Assembly (NCBI GenBank): GCA_910575255.1
Contig: CAJTEM010000009.1
Coordinates: forward strand, 1-64,000
DNA from: Lachnospiraceae bacterium
Lineage (GTDB): Bacteria; Bacillota; Clostridia; Lachnospirales; Lachnospiraceae
DNA length: 64,000 nucleotides
Direction of reading: 5' to 3'
Made by a program: the position numbers and the translations under genes. The notes under the pieces were generated by a model. That model was given only the letters and a program-made list of their open reading frames with translations, made no database searches and was not told the DNA's origin. This document shows, piece after piece, positions 7,980 through 16,576 of the stretch; the first letter of the stretch is position 1; each line of letters begins with the position of its first letter.

Positions 7980-8387
7980 TTTGGTTCCTCCTCTTGTTGA
8001 TTATCTGTTATTCGTTTTGGTTTGCTGCTAATTTCTTGTTACTATTCGTCTGCTATTCATGTTGACGGACAATGAAACTGGAATTTTAAGTTACCCGTTC
8101 TGGAGACTCTGGGTTCTTGACTAAAATGCCTCTCTGACGCTCTGTAAGGTTCCTATGTGGATTTAAAAGATGGTTAATGGAGATTTCTGCCCGTTTAATT
8201 CAGGCACTAAAATAAGCCCACAAACAGCTATGGGGATATAACTGCTTATAGACTTATTTAGATGTCCAAATATTCTATTTTCATATTAAGGCTCTAAACG
8301 GATCTCTATTTGGTGTAGATTTGTGTAAAAATGGTGTAAATCTACCCATCTACCCTCGCGAAATGCTTGATCTTCCTATGTTTTTTG
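7980..8387. other. Non-coding stretch upstream of the HU-like gene
   Basis: No open reading frame with a start signal is evident. The sequence contains TGTAAA/TTTACA motifs and a near-repeat of GGTGTAGATTTGTG and GGTGTAAATCTACC around 8310-8345. It would be transcribed as leader RNA from the promoter at 8439-8467. Confidence 0.35.
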
Positions 8388-8416
8388 AACTGGGACTCTC
8401 ACCCTGCCCCGAAGAA
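8388..8416 (-). promoter_or_regulatory. FMN-riboswitch-like 5' fragment
   Basis: On the minus strand the sequence TTCTTCGGGGCAGGGTGAGA followed by GTCCC matches the opening (P1 and P2) of the FMN (RFN) riboswitch consensus. It starts about 16 bases after a predicted transcription start, as is usual. The following sequence (AGTTCAAAAAACATAGG) does not continue the consensus, and no CCGGCGGT or closing P1 strand follows. It is read as a truncated remnant. Confidence 0.5.
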
Positions 8417-8417
8417 C

Positions 8418-8609
8418 TTATTCTTTCTTATGTGATTCATTATAAGGGGTTTTTAATGAAAAATCAAGGAGATTTCGGGTTTTCAGAGATATTTTAGCTA
8501 AATACAAACGCGAATCTTTTGTCCGTTCATAGTTCTGTTCCCTGATCTTGTGAATATCCTCAATCGTAAAATCAGGACTTTCACAATTTTCAATGTTATA
8601 TATTGTCAT
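8418..8609 (-). pseudogene. Truncated small conserved protein
   Basis: The first 32 residues (MTIYNIENCESPDFTIEDIH, then KIREQNYERTKD) resemble the N-terminus of a small conserved clostridial protein. After that the frame runs into a promoter and riboswitch-like sequence, giving an unrelated tail. This suggests a recombination junction near 8510 that fused the 5' part of the gene to foreign regulatory DNA. Confidence 0.45.
8439..8467 (-). promoter_or_regulatory. Sigma-A promoter on the minus strand
   Basis: TTGATT (8462-8467) and TATAAT (8439-8444) are separated by 17 bases. It would drive the riboswitch-like leader and then the HU-like gene. It lies inside the apparent 3' half of a small open frame, which argues that that half is not coding. 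Confidence 0.65.
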
Positions 8610-8632
8610 AATACGACTTGATATGCTATACT
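8603..8632 (+). promoter_or_regulatory. Promoter for the first epimerase gene
   Basis: TTGTCA (8603-8608) and TATACT (8627-8632) with an 18-base spacer precede the gene starting at 8675. The hairpin ATGCT/AGCAT (8623-8640) overlaps the -10 region and may be an operator. Confidence 0.5.
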
Positions 8633-8674
8633 AAGAGCATACGACTGTTACTAATCAGAGAAAGGTGGCACATT

Positions 8675-9511
8675 ATGAAATTAATCGAAAGAAGCCAGCT
8701 GGCAGGAATGAATATCCATTATCGCTATTTTTCTTTTGAGTACTTTTTGGAGTCTCAGATGCAGGCAGGCTTTCAAACCATTGAGCTATGGGCAGGATCT
8801 CCTCATTTCTTTCTGAGTGATATGGAATATGCGGATTGTGTCCGCATCAGGCACATGCTTCGTGACCGGGGCCTTACGGTAAAGGTGATCACACCGGAAA
8901 ATTGCAGCGTACCTTATCAATTTGCAGCGGCGGATCCGGAGCTTTACCGCAGAAGCTTTTCCTATTTTAGGAAGGGACTGGATGCAGGGGAGGAACTGGG
9001 CTGTGAGATCATGGCTGTCCATTCAGGACGGGGTAATCTCAATGAAGACCGGGAGGAAGCCTGGAAAAGAGGCAGGGATATGCTGGCAAGACTGGCTGAC
9101 TATGCCCGGACAAAGGGAATCACCCTGGCCATGGAGTCTCTGCGCCCCCAGGAAACTAATCTGGCTGTGACCTTAAAGGATGTCAAACGCATGTTTGATG
9201 AGATCAGCCATCCTAATTTTAAGGCTATGATCGATACCTGCGCCATGGGCGTATCCGGAGAAAATCCGGAGCAGTGGTTTCAGGCGATGGGCGCCGGGAA
9301 TATTATTCATATGCATTTTGTGGACGGCCTCCCTTATGGCCATCTGATCTGGGGCGACGGGCGTCATGACCTTGCTTCCTGGCTGAATATCCTGAAAAAA
9401 TATCACTACCATGGTCTGCTGAGCCAGGAGATTACGGCTCTTGATTATTGCTATGAACCAGCCAAGGCAGATCAACGGAATTACCAGATGTTTGTTCCTT
9501 ATATGAACTAA
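8675..9511 (+). CDS. FrlC-like sugar phosphate isomerase/epimerase
   Basis: A 278-residue AP-endonuclease-2-type TIM barrel protein. FrlC interconverts fructoselysine and psicoselysine. The start at 8675 is preferred because AAAGGTGG lies upstream. Family marks are GFQTIELWAGSPHF near the N-terminus, VITPENCSVPY in place of the usual ICFTPEQ..YP, GEELGCEIMAVHSG, and the metal-binding series AMESL, KAMIDTCAM, IIHMHFVDG and LSQEI. Three other FrlC-like genes lie in this window. It heads a plus-strand run with a HAD phosphatase, a PfkB kinase, a GntR regulator and an ABC importer. The exact substrate is not determined. Confidence 0.75.
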   Translation: MKLIERSQLAGMNIHYRYFSFEYFLESQMQAGFQTIELWAGSPHFFLSDMEYADCVRIRHMLRDRGLTVKVITPENCSVPYQFAAADPELYRRSFSYFRKGLDAGEELGCEIMAVHSGRGNLNEDREEAWKRGRDMLARLADYARTKGITLAMESLRPQETNLAVTLKDVKRMFDEISHPNFKAMIDTCAMGVSGENPEQWFQAMGAGNIIHMHFVDGLPYGHLIWGDGRHDLASWLNILKKYHYHGLLSQEITALDYCYEPAKADQRNYQMFVPYMN

Positions 9512-9539
9512 ACCAGCATGCTGACATTCGGGAGGTTTT

Positions 9540-10325
9540 ATGATAAAAGCAGTTATTTTTGATATGGATGGCTTGATGTTTGACACAGAGCATCTCACAA
9601 GCGATGCCTGGATACAGATCGGAATCCGCCACGGGATCCCCATCACGGAAGCCCTGCTGCACCCTATGCGGGGTCTTCCACTTGAGGGATGCATCCGCAT
9701 TTTTAAAGAAAAACTGGGGGATGATTTTGATTACTGGGGCTTGCGCAAGGAACGGGTGGCCTATGTAGACCAATGGATTCAGGAAAACGGCATGCCGGTT
9801 AAGCCCGGGCTGACGGAACTGCTGGAATGGCTGAAAGAGCATGGATACAGGATTGCCCTGGCCACCTCCACCCACCAGAGTCTTGCCGACCACTTTCTCG
9901 ATATCGCGAAGGTCAGCCCCTATTTTACCTGCAGGGTCTACGGGAACATGATAAAGCAGGGGAAACCGGCACCGGATATTTTTCTTCACACAGCCAATAT
10001 GCTTGGCAATCCTCCAGAGGAATGTCTGGTTCTGGAGGATTCCTATGCCGGAGTCGAAGCCGGATGGCGGGCCGGCATGACCGTGATCATGGTTCCCGAT
10101 ATGCTTCCTGCAACCGAAAGAGAATATGCAAGGATCGCCATGTGTGTTCCAAGCCTGAGTGAGGTAATCCCCTATTTGACCAGTCAGACAGATCCTCCAG
10201 GCTTGTCCCTAGTACAGCCTTGCCTAAATTCCGGTGAATCAATTACCCGCTATCAGCGCCCTCTGCACGCCTGCGAAGCTAGACGTAGGCACCACTACGC
10301 CGTCGCTTCGCAGACGCACAGATGA
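9540..10325 (+). CDS. HAD-family phosphatase / beta-phosphoglucomutase-like, 3' end altered by a palindrome
   Basis: A 261-residue HAD hydrolase preceded by GGGAGG. Motif I is FDMDGLMFD; motif II is LATSTH; motif III is KPAPDIF; and motif IV is VLEDSYAGVEAG. All are intact, so the catalytic core (about 215 residues) should be active as a sugar-phosphate phosphatase or mutase. The last 35-40 residues are unlike the family and are encoded within a long palindrome that begins at about 10209, so the natural C-terminus has been overwritten. It lies 28 bases after the epimerase gene and is likely co-transcribed. Confidence 0.8.
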   Translation: MIKAVIFDMDGLMFDTEHLTSDAWIQIGIRHGIPITEALLHPMRGLPLEGCIRIFKEKLGDDFDYWGLRKERVAYVDQWIQENGMPVKPGLTELLEWLKEHGYRIALATSTHQSLADHFLDIAKVSPYFTCRVYGNMIKQGKPAPDIFLHTANMLGNPPEECLVLEDSYAGVEAGWRAGMTVIMVPDMLPATEREYARIAMCVPSLSEVIPYLTSQTDPPGLSLVQPCLNSGESITRYQRPLHACEARRRHHYAVASQTHR

Positions 10326-10375
10326 CACCGATATCAAGCAATTGATTCACCGAAATTTAAGCAATGCTGTACTAG
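10209..10375. repeat. 167-bp palindromic element inserted in a gene 3' end
   Basis: The left arm begins CTAGTACAGC and continues through TTCCGGTGAATCAATT. The right arm is its inverse complement with few mismatches, ending GCTGTACTAG. Inner arms TGCGAAGC/GCTTCGCA extend the stem nearly to the centre. It has no coding capacity of its own. This is the structure of a MITE-like or REP-like element. I see no second copy in the window. Confidence 0.7.
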
Positions 10376-10679
10376 CATGAAGTCCGTTACCTTTGGGGCT
10401 TCACACTGTTCCGATCCATCCTGAACAAGCGCCGCTGGTGCTTATTTAGGAGCATTGCCCACAGGAATACTCGCAGTTACTGTTCACACCCAATGTCAGT
10501 AACTACTCGCAAGAATAAAAAAGTCCATATTGACAAGACGTTGCATAATGTTATATATTGTATTCTATGGAAAACATTCTTTAATTTCCAATATTTTCTA
10601 TCAATGACAACAAACACAAGGATAAACAACCTCACAGCCAGCTGTCGCAGCTTCTGTGAGCCATTTGGGAGGTAGCGCC
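10376..10679. promoter_or_regulatory. Regulatory gap with promoter before the PfkB kinase
   Basis: TTGACA (10530-10535) and TATATT (10554-10559) with an 18-base spacer form a promoter. The adjacent TTATATATTGTATTC resembles the motif found at other promoters in this locus. A short phrase near 10484-10510 (TTACTGTTCACACCCAATGT) matches the outer end of the large palindrome family seen at 34.6 and 52.3 kb. Confidence 0.5.
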
Positions 10680-11546
10680 ATGAAAGAAGCACGAATTATC
10701 GCAATCGGAGACAATGTTGTGGACAAATATCTGTCCAGGGGAAAGATGTACCCGGGAGGCCAGTGCCTGAACACCTGTGTCTATTCCCAGATGAATGGGG
10801 GAACACCTGCCTATCTGGGAAAGTTCGGGGATGACGGGGTAGCCAGATACAACTGTTCCATTTTAGATCAGCTGGGAATCGATTACAGCCATTCCCGTCA
10901 TTTCCATGGAGAGAATGGAGCTGCCATGGTAACTTTGCGGGACGGTGACCGGGTGTTTTTAGGCTCCAACCGGGGCGGCGTGGCAAAGGAACATCTTTTC
11001 AGCTTTACAGAAGAGGATATGAATTATATCGGGGAATTCGATATCATTTATTCCAATACCAACAGTTATATTCTGAATGACCTGCCGCTCTTGCATAGTA
11101 CCGGTGTGCCGATTGCCTTTGATCTGTCTGTGGACTGGGATACGGATCTCTTGAATGCGGTATGCCCCCATATCCAGATCGCGCTGCTCTCCTGTGCCCA
11201 CTTAAGTGATCTGGAGAGAGAAAAAGAGATGCGGCGGGTAGCGGACTACGGAGTGACATTGGTCATCGGCACTGTGGGAGAGGCCGGCTCCTATGCCCTG
11301 TATGAAGGGGAAATGATCTATGTGGAAGCCTGCCGTGCTGAGGATGTAATGGACACCATGGGAGCCGGAGATTCTTATTTTGCCACCCTTCTCACCACTC
11401 TTTTGCAGGACGACGCTCCTCTGTTTGAAACCAATCACGCAAAGATGCGGATGCGTCTGCTCCGCGCCATGAACCGCGGGGCTGAATTCGCCGCTAAGGT
11501 ATGTTCTATGGAGGGAGCATTCGGATACGGGACAGATATTATCTGA
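10680..11546 (+). CDS. PfkB-family kinase (FrlD-like)
   Basis: A 288-residue ribokinase-type sugar kinase. The start at 10680 follows GGGAGG. The N-terminal AIGDNVVDKYLSRGKMYPGGQCLN matches the FrlD/PfkB substrate-binding motif, and DTMGAGDSYFATLL is the second PfkB signature with the catalytic Asp in GAGD. By family analogy it phosphorylates C6 of a fructosamine or related sugar before cleavage by an SIS deglycase. It is one of three such kinases in the window; this one and the one ending at 29799 share the GDNV.D and YPGG..LN patterns, while the third is more divergent. Confidence 0.75.
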   Translation: MKEARIIAIGDNVVDKYLSRGKMYPGGQCLNTCVYSQMNGGTPAYLGKFGDDGVARYNCSILDQLGIDYSHSRHFHGENGAAMVTLRDGDRVFLGSNRGGVAKEHLFSFTEEDMNYIGEFDIIYSNTNSYILNDLPLLHSTGVPIAFDLSVDWDTDLLNAVCPHIQIALLSCAHLSDLEREKEMRRVADYGVTLVIGTVGEAGSYALYEGEMIYVEACRAEDVMDTMGAGDSYFATLLTTLLQDDAPLFETNHAKMRMRLLRAMNRGAEFAAKVCSMEGAFGYGTDII

Positions 11547-11606
11547 TTCCAATCTCTTTCGATTGAATGATAGCAACAGATATTTCTGTGATTTTCCCTG
11601 GAATCC

Positions 11607-11635
11607 TTGCACAATTCTGGTTTTAATGGTATTAT
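11607..11635 (+). promoter_or_regulatory. Promoter of GntR gene
   Basis: TTGCAC (11607-11612) and TATTAT (11630-11635) are separated by 17 bases and lie about 55 bases upstream of the regulator start. Confidence 0.5.
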
Positions 11636-11688
11636 TACATTATAAGATTATTAAAAATGACTACAAAATCCGGATTGTGAGGTAATTT

Positions 11689-12405
11689 ATGGTTAAAAAT
11701 TCAATCATTCCTCTGTATCAGCAACTTTCAGATGAGATCAAAGAACAGATACTTTTAGGAAAGCTAAAAGCCGGAGACCGCCTGATGACGGAGGCTGAAC
11801 TCAGCCAACAATATGAGGTAAGCCGAATTACAGTACGAAAAGCGATCGAACTGCTGGTTGACGAAGGCTACGTATTGCGCAAGCAGGGAATCGGTACCTT
11901 TATCGCGGAAAAGAAGCTGCGCCGGGTGGTTGATTCCGAGAATCTGGTGCGCAGCTTTTCTGAGACCAGCCGTATGAGCGGACAGGAACCCTCCTCGGAA
12001 CTCCTTTCCGTGGAATGGATTTTGCCAGATGCTTCCATCCAGCATCATCTTCATATCGGTGAGGATGAAAAAGTATTAAAGATTGTCCGCCTGCGCAAAA
12101 TCGACGGAGTTCCCGTGATGGTGGAAACCAACCACTATCCGCAGAAAATGGATTTTCTCCTCCAGTCAAACCTGACCGGCTCTACCTATGAAGTATTTCG
12201 CCAACATGAGCTGGTACCCTCCCATGCCGTCAGGACTGTCGAAATCTGCTACGCAACCGAAGAAGAAGCCCGGCTTTTAGGAGTGGAAGAGAATCAGCCC
12301 TTGCTTCTGCAGACAGAAGAGACCACGGATCAGAATCACCAGGTTCTGCACTACAGTAAGGTTGTGGTTAATTCCCAGCGCTACCGGCTGACTATCGTCT
12401 CTTAG
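11689..12405 (+). CDS. GntR/HutC-family regulator with UTRA domain
   Basis: A 238-residue protein. Residues 1-70 are the GntR winged helix (PLYQQLSDEIKEQILLGKL, then SRITVRKAIELLVDEGYV, then KQGIGTFI). Residues about 90-236 are a UTRA ligand-binding domain with the typical end HYSKVVVNSQRYRL. HutC-type regulators of frl loci respond to the phosphorylated substrate. It stands between the kinase and the ABC importer and is the likely repressor of at least one of the repeated A/T-rich operators nearby. A terminator follows. Confidence 0.85.
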   Translation: MVKNSIIPLYQQLSDEIKEQILLGKLKAGDRLMTEAELSQQYEVSRITVRKAIELLVDEGYVLRKQGIGTFIAEKKLRRVVDSENLVRSFSETSRMSGQEPSSELLSVEWILPDASIQHHLHIGEDEKVLKIVRLRKIDGVPVMVETNHYPQKMDFLLQSNLTGSTYEVFRQHELVPSHAVRTVEICYATEEEARLLGVEENQPLLLQTEETTDQNHQVLHYSKVVVNSQRYRLTIVS

Positions 12406-12458
12406 CCAAATCCCCAGAAGCCATTTTTCCAGTTCAACCCGCTGCTGCTTATTGCTGA

Positions 12459-12516
12459 AAAACACACGCCGCCATGTCAAAAGTGACATCCAAAGCGTGT
12501 GTTTCCTTATTTTTAT
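12459..12516 (+). terminator. Terminator of GntR gene
   Basis: AAACACACGC pairs with GCGTGTGTTT around an inner ATGTCA/TGACAT stem, followed by CCTTATTTTT. Confidence 0.75.
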
Positions 12517-12660
12517 AAAATAACTTACAGGCCAATGCAGGTTTTATTGATTTTTTTAATTTTTATCTCTCTGATATCCGCCAAATGCAGCACATTTTTT
12601 TACAGATAGGAAACTTGAAAAAACAATTGGTGAAAGTCACAAATTTTTCTAAAAAAACAG

Positions 12661-12716
12661 TTGCAATATATATAACATCATGATACAATATGTTCCAAGA
12701 TGTTATGTGTTGTATC
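12661..12716 (+). promoter_or_regulatory. Promoter and operator of the first ABC importer
   Basis: TTGCAA (12661-12666) and TACAAT (12684-12689) are spaced by 17 bases. A dyad GATACAA...TTGTATC (12682-12716) overlaps the -10 box and is the best operator candidate for a GntR/UTRA repressor. Related TTGTAT/ATACAA half-sites occur at other promoters of this locus. Confidence 0.6.
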
Positions 12717-12768
12717 TGTACAACTAAAGCAGCAAAATTATTTTTAGAATTGAAAGGAGAGGTTATTT

Positions 12769-14136
12769 ATGAAAAAGAACCTGAAGAAAACACTGAGTGT
12801 CGGTCTTGCAGCCATGATGACACTGAGCCTGGCTGCCTGCGGCGGCGGCTCCTCAGATGCCCCGGCAGACACAACAGCAGCACAGAGCGAAGCAGCAGGG
12901 GTTGCAGCTCCGGAGGCCAAGCCTGAAGCTGCTGCCAGCGGGGATGTTAAGACAATCAAGCTGTTCCATCGCTTCCCGGATGATCCGTGCAATGCTTTTA
13001 TCGAGAAAAAGATTGCTGAGTACGAGGCTGAGCATCCGGACATCAAGTTCGAGGTGACCAGCGCACAGAATCAGCCCTACAAAGAGAAGATCAAGGTTGT
13101 AGTCGGATCTGATGAATGCCCGGACATCTTCTTCAGCTTCTGCGGTGAGTTCTCCGAGCGCTTCATCCGTGAAGGCCTGCTCATGGATCTGACCCCCTAT
13201 CTGGAAGCGGATCCGGAATGGAAGGCCAGCCTGATGGAGACCCAGATGAACGAGTACACTACTGCCGACGGCATGGTATACGGAATTCCCTTCCGTCTGG
13301 ATGCCAAGGAATTCTTCTACAATGTAGATATGTTCAACGATCTGGGACTGAAGGCCCCTGAGACCTGGGATGATTTCATTAAGGTGCTGGATACGATCCA
13401 GGCATCCGGTGTTGTGCCGATTGCCGAAGGCAATCAGGATAAGTGGCCGGGCGCTCATTACTTGGGTGCACTGAACGAGCAGTGTGTTCCGGATGATGTA
13501 AGAGCCAAAGACTACGATCCCAAGACCGGAGAGTTTACCGATGCCGGTTATGTGGAAGCCTTCAAATATTATCAGCAGCTGGTTCCCTACATGAATATGG
13601 GCGTTAATGGCATGACCCATGATATGGCTCGCCTGGGCTTCACTCAAGGACAGAATGCAATCCTGTTTGCAGAGCTGGTAGAGATCACCAACATTAAGCA
13701 GGAGAATCCGGATCTGAACTGGGGCATGTTCAAGTTCCCCACCATCCCGGGCGCAAAGGGTAATCCTGACCTGGTATCCGGTGCTCCGGAAGGCTTTGCC
13801 GTCTCCTCCAAGACCGCTTATCCGGACGAGTGTGTGGAATTCTTAAAGTGGTTCTTAGGCGCTGAGACCGGTGCACAGCAGGCCGCTGAGGTTGGCTGGT
13901 TCAATGCTTCCCTGGGCGTGGATGAGGGCCTGACCGATCCGTCCCTGATCAGCGCTTATGAGGTAATTGCCAATGCCAAGAAGATGGATATCTGGTTTGA
14001 CAATGCCCTGTATTCCACGGTATGTGACGAATATCTGACCCAGATCTCTGACATCACCAACGGAGATGTGACGCCAGAGGAAGCCATGGCAAAGATCCAG
14101 AAAGTGGCTGCCGAAGCTCAGAGCCTGGCTCAGTAA
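12769..14136 (+). CDS. ABC importer solute-binding lipoprotein (family 1)
   Basis: A 455-residue protein. The signal peptide ends in LAAC with the lipidated Cys at 24, followed by a Gly/Ser and Ala/Thr linker. The mature domain has the family-1 pattern (IKLFHRFPDD, DIFFSFCGEFSE, DGMVYGIPFRLDAKEFFYNVDMF). It would capture a sugar or glycated compound outside the cell and deliver it to the two permeases downstream. AGGAGAGG precedes the start. A hairpin-rich 290-base gap separates it from the permeases, as is usual where the binding protein is made in excess. Confidence 0.85.
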   Translation: MKKNLKKTLSVGLAAMMTLSLAACGGGSSDAPADTTAAQSEAAGVAAPEAKPEAAASGDVKTIKLFHRFPDDPCNAFIEKKIAEYEAEHPDIKFEVTSAQNQPYKEKIKVVVGSDECPDIFFSFCGEFSERFIREGLLMDLTPYLEADPEWKASLMETQMNEYTTADGMVYGIPFRLDAKEFFYNVDMFNDLGLKAPETWDDFIKVLDTIQASGVVPIAEGNQDKWPGAHYLGALNEQCVPDDVRAKDYDPKTGEFTDAGYVEAFKYYQQLVPYMNMGVNGMTHDMARLGFTQGQNAILFAELVEITNIKQENPDLNWGMFKFPTIPGAKGNPDLVSGAPEGFAVSSKTAYPDECVEFLKWFLGAETGAQQAAEVGWFNASLGVDEGLTDPSLISAYEVIANAKKMDIWFDNALYSTVCDEYLTQISDITNGDVTPEEAMAKIQKVAAEAQSLAQ

Positions 14137-14429
14137 GTCAACAACCCCGCACAAGCAGTCAAATGCCTCTCTGCAAGCAACGGGGTATTTGACCCTCGCG
14201 GCATTCGCCATATGCTCGTGCAGGCACGGCACTTGGCTCATTGCCCGCGGAAATAAATTGGGGCTGTCATGAAATAATCTCTGAAGTTTAAAACTTAAAC
14301 ATCTGTTTCATGATAGGTCTTAATCATGGAAACCATGGCAGGGAGCAGGGCACTGCTCCCTGTCTTTACCAAAAGCCGCAGGTGCATGACGCGGTTCCCT
14401 GCGGCCCTCATCAAAAAGGTGGTGTCAAC
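14137..14429. repeat. Repeat family C copy plus hairpins between binding protein and permeases
   Basis: 14143-14257 is a copy of a repeat also found at 29498-29628. The shared core runs from GGGGTATTTGACC through GGCATTCGCCA and TGCTCGTGCAGGCACGGCAC to CGCGGAAATAAA. A hairpin CATGAAA...TTTCATG lies at about 14268-14313, and GGGAGCA/TGCTCCC with a T-rich tail at about 14340-14365. These probably attenuate transcription from the binding-protein gene into the permeases. Confidence 0.6.
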
Positions 14430-15311
14430 ATGAAAAAGAAAACGAATTTAGCGCCATATTTATACATCATCCCAGGGCTTATCATGGTGCTCGGCCTGGT
14501 TTATATCCCGGTTATTGTAAATCTGATATACAGCTTTTTCCGCCTGTCGTCCTACTCTTCTTCTATGAAGTTTGTCGCCTTTGACAACTACCGCCGGTTA
14601 TTTACCAGCGATACCTTCCCGATCATGATCCGAAACAACATTTACTATTGTATCATTTCCCTGATCGTACAGGTAGGCTTTGGTACTTTCCTGGCACTGC
14701 TTTTGGAGAGTAAGCTGGCTGGCGAAAGGTTCAAAACCATCTGCCGCAATATTTACTTTATTCCTTCCCTGGTATCTCTGACTGCTGTAGGCCTGATGTT
14801 CAACTTTATCTACAATCCTCAGCTTGGTATGCTGAACACCCTGTTAAAGAATATCGGCATGGCCGATCTTCAGCAAACCTGGCTGGGAGACAAGAATCTG
14901 GCAATCTTCTGCATTATTGCCATGAGCCAGTGGCAGTTCACTGGTTACATCACCCTTCTCATGGTAGTTGCTTTCCAGAATGTGCCTAATGACTATGTGG
15001 AAGCCGCGATCATCGACGGTGCCGGCCCGGTGAAACGTGCCTTAAGCATCATCCTTCCATTAGCTAAAGAACAGCTTCTGGTCTGTACTATCATTACCGT
15101 AATCGGTGCCTTCAAGCTTTTCACAGAGGTGTACTCCACCACAGTCGGAGGCCCCGGAAACTCCTCTCAGGTATTAGGCCTCTTCCTGTATCAGAATGCA
15201 TTTTTACATGATGACATGGGTATGGCTGCCGCAACCGGTGTTCTGATCTTTGTCATTACCGTGACGGCATCCATCTTCCAGTTAAAGATCAGCCGTTCCG
15301 GCGAAGTGTAA
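14430..15311 (+). CDS. ABC sugar permease (MalF-type)
   Basis: A 293-residue inner-membrane protein with six predicted helices, started at 14430 after AAAGGTGG. The cytoplasmic EAA loop is EAAIIDGAGPVKRALSIILPL, which docks with the ATPase. It pairs with the next gene to form the channel. No ATPase gene is present in this operon, as is common for CUT1 systems that share a general MsmK/MsiK ATPase. Confidence 0.85.
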   Translation: MKKKTNLAPYLYIIPGLIMVLGLVYIPVIVNLIYSFFRLSSYSSSMKFVAFDNYRRLFTSDTFPIMIRNNIYYCIISLIVQVGFGTFLALLLESKLAGERFKTICRNIYFIPSLVSLTAVGLMFNFIYNPQLGMLNTLLKNIGMADLQQTWLGDKNLAIFCIIAMSQWQFTGYITLLMVVAFQNVPNDYVEAAIIDGAGPVKRALSIILPLAKEQLLVCTIITVIGAFKLFTEVYSTTVGGPGNSSQVLGLFLYQNAFLHDDMGMAAATGVLIFVITVTASIFQLKISRSGEV

Positions 15312-15322
15312 GGAGGTTCCCT

Positions 15323-16165
15323 ATGAGTACTGAAAAATATGTCCTGAGAACCCGGATTTTAAAGATTCTGCTTTATGTATTCCTGTTGATTCTGGTGGCA
15401 GTCATCCTCTTTCCGGTATGCTGGCTGGTCCTGAACTCCTTAAAGACCAATCAGGAGATGTTCCTGAATTCCCTGTCGCTTCCGAAAAAATGGATGTTTG
15501 AAAACTATGTGACAGCCTGGAATAAAGGACTGGTCTCTTACTTCGCCAACTCCATCATTGTAGGTGTCCTTTCCATTGGTATCATCCTGGCACTGAGTTC
15601 CATGATGGCCTACGGCCTGACAAGGTTCAATCTGCCGGGCAGCGGCTTCCTCTTCATCCTGGTCTTAGGCGGCATGGCCTTGTCCGAGCAGGTAGCCCTG
15701 GTTCCGCTGTACAAGATTCTGCAGGCCGTAAAGCTTTACAATACCCGTGCCGCGCTGGTACTGCCCTATGTGGCCTTCCGGATTCCTTTTACCATGTTTT
15801 TGATGCGCTCCTACTTCATCTCCATTCCCAAGGAGCTGGAAGAAGCTGCTATTGTGGACGGATGTAAGAGCTGGCAACGCTTCACCAAGATTATTCTTCC
15901 CATCAGTAAACCAGTGCTGGCTTCCTGTGCGATCGTTAATCTGAACCATGTGTGGAATGAATTTTTATTTGCCAATGTATTTTTGGAGAACAAGAAGCTG
16001 ATGACCATCCCGCTGGGGCTGATGACCTTCCAGGGCGATCTGAAGTCAGATTACGTGGTAATGCTGTCCGGCATCCTGATCTGCTCACTGCCGATGGTAA
16101 TCCTGTTCTTATGCATGTCCAGACAGTTTGTGCGGGGCCTGACCTCCGGGGCTGTGAAGGGCTGA
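15323..16165 (+). CDS. ABC sugar permease (MalG-type)
   Basis: A 280-residue inner-membrane protein 11 bases after its partner, with GGAGG upstream. It has the EAA loop EEAAIVDGCKSWQRFTKIILP and the usual MalG C-terminus (QFVRGLTSGAVKG). It is the last gene of the importer operon and is followed by a terminator. Confidence 0.85.
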   Translation: MSTEKYVLRTRILKILLYVFLLILVAVILFPVCWLVLNSLKTNQEMFLNSLSLPKKWMFENYVTAWNKGLVSYFANSIIVGVLSIGIILALSSMMAYGLTRFNLPGSGFLFILVLGGMALSEQVALVPLYKILQAVKLYNTRAALVLPYVAFRIPFTMFLMRSYFISIPKELEEAAIVDGCKSWQRFTKIILPISKPVLASCAIVNLNHVWNEFLFANVFLENKKLMTIPLGLMTFQGDLKSDYVVMLSGILICSLPMVILFLCMSRQFVRGLTSGAVKG

Positions 16166-16191
16166 TAAGGTAAAATTATTTTATATCTGTT

Positions 16192-16229
16192 AAAACACCT
16201 GATCACTTTGTTGTGCTCGGGTGTTTTTT
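16192..16229 (+). terminator. Terminator of first ABC operon
   Basis: AAAACACCTGA pairs with TCGGGTGTTTTTT across a 13-base loop. Confidence 0.7.
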
Positions 16230-16257
16230 GTACGAGGGATCTTCCGATTCGTGATTA

Positions 16258-16488
16258 TTCAACAATAATCTTAAAGCAAACACAGAATTATTATACGAAT
16301 TAGCTTATGTAGATCGAAATGGTGAGGTATTAGATATATGGATGAATATAGCTAGTATATATACTTTTGATATATTGATACTCAAGGAAAAAGAGGTTAG
16401 CGAATTGCTTCAGGCCAGTATAGGATATAACAAAAAAAGGGTAAAAGCACTGGCAAAAAAAATGTATAATTCTTTCTATAAAAAATAA
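16258..16488 (+). pseudogene. 3' remnant of an unrecognised AT-rich gene
   Basis: An open frame without a start codon or ribosome-binding site runs from about 16258 to a TAA at 16486-16488. It encodes a plausible C-terminus (ANTELLYELAYVDRNGEVLD, then LLQASIGYNKKRVKALAKK). It is AT-rich unlike its neighbours and abuts a transposon-like remnant, so it is probably the tail of a horizontally acquired gene cut by that insertion. Confidence 0.4.
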
Positions 16489-16576
16489 TCCATAATAGCA
16501 AAAACATCTGCCAAACTGGAAGAATAATACTGTTCTTTTTCAAAATTTATGTATTCCTCTCTTATATTTTCTCTGT

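Noticed and set aside
9173-9700. Minus-strand frames over the epimerase and HAD genes
   Set aside because: They are antisense to genes with clear catalytic motifs and ribosome-binding sites, and show no domain of their own.
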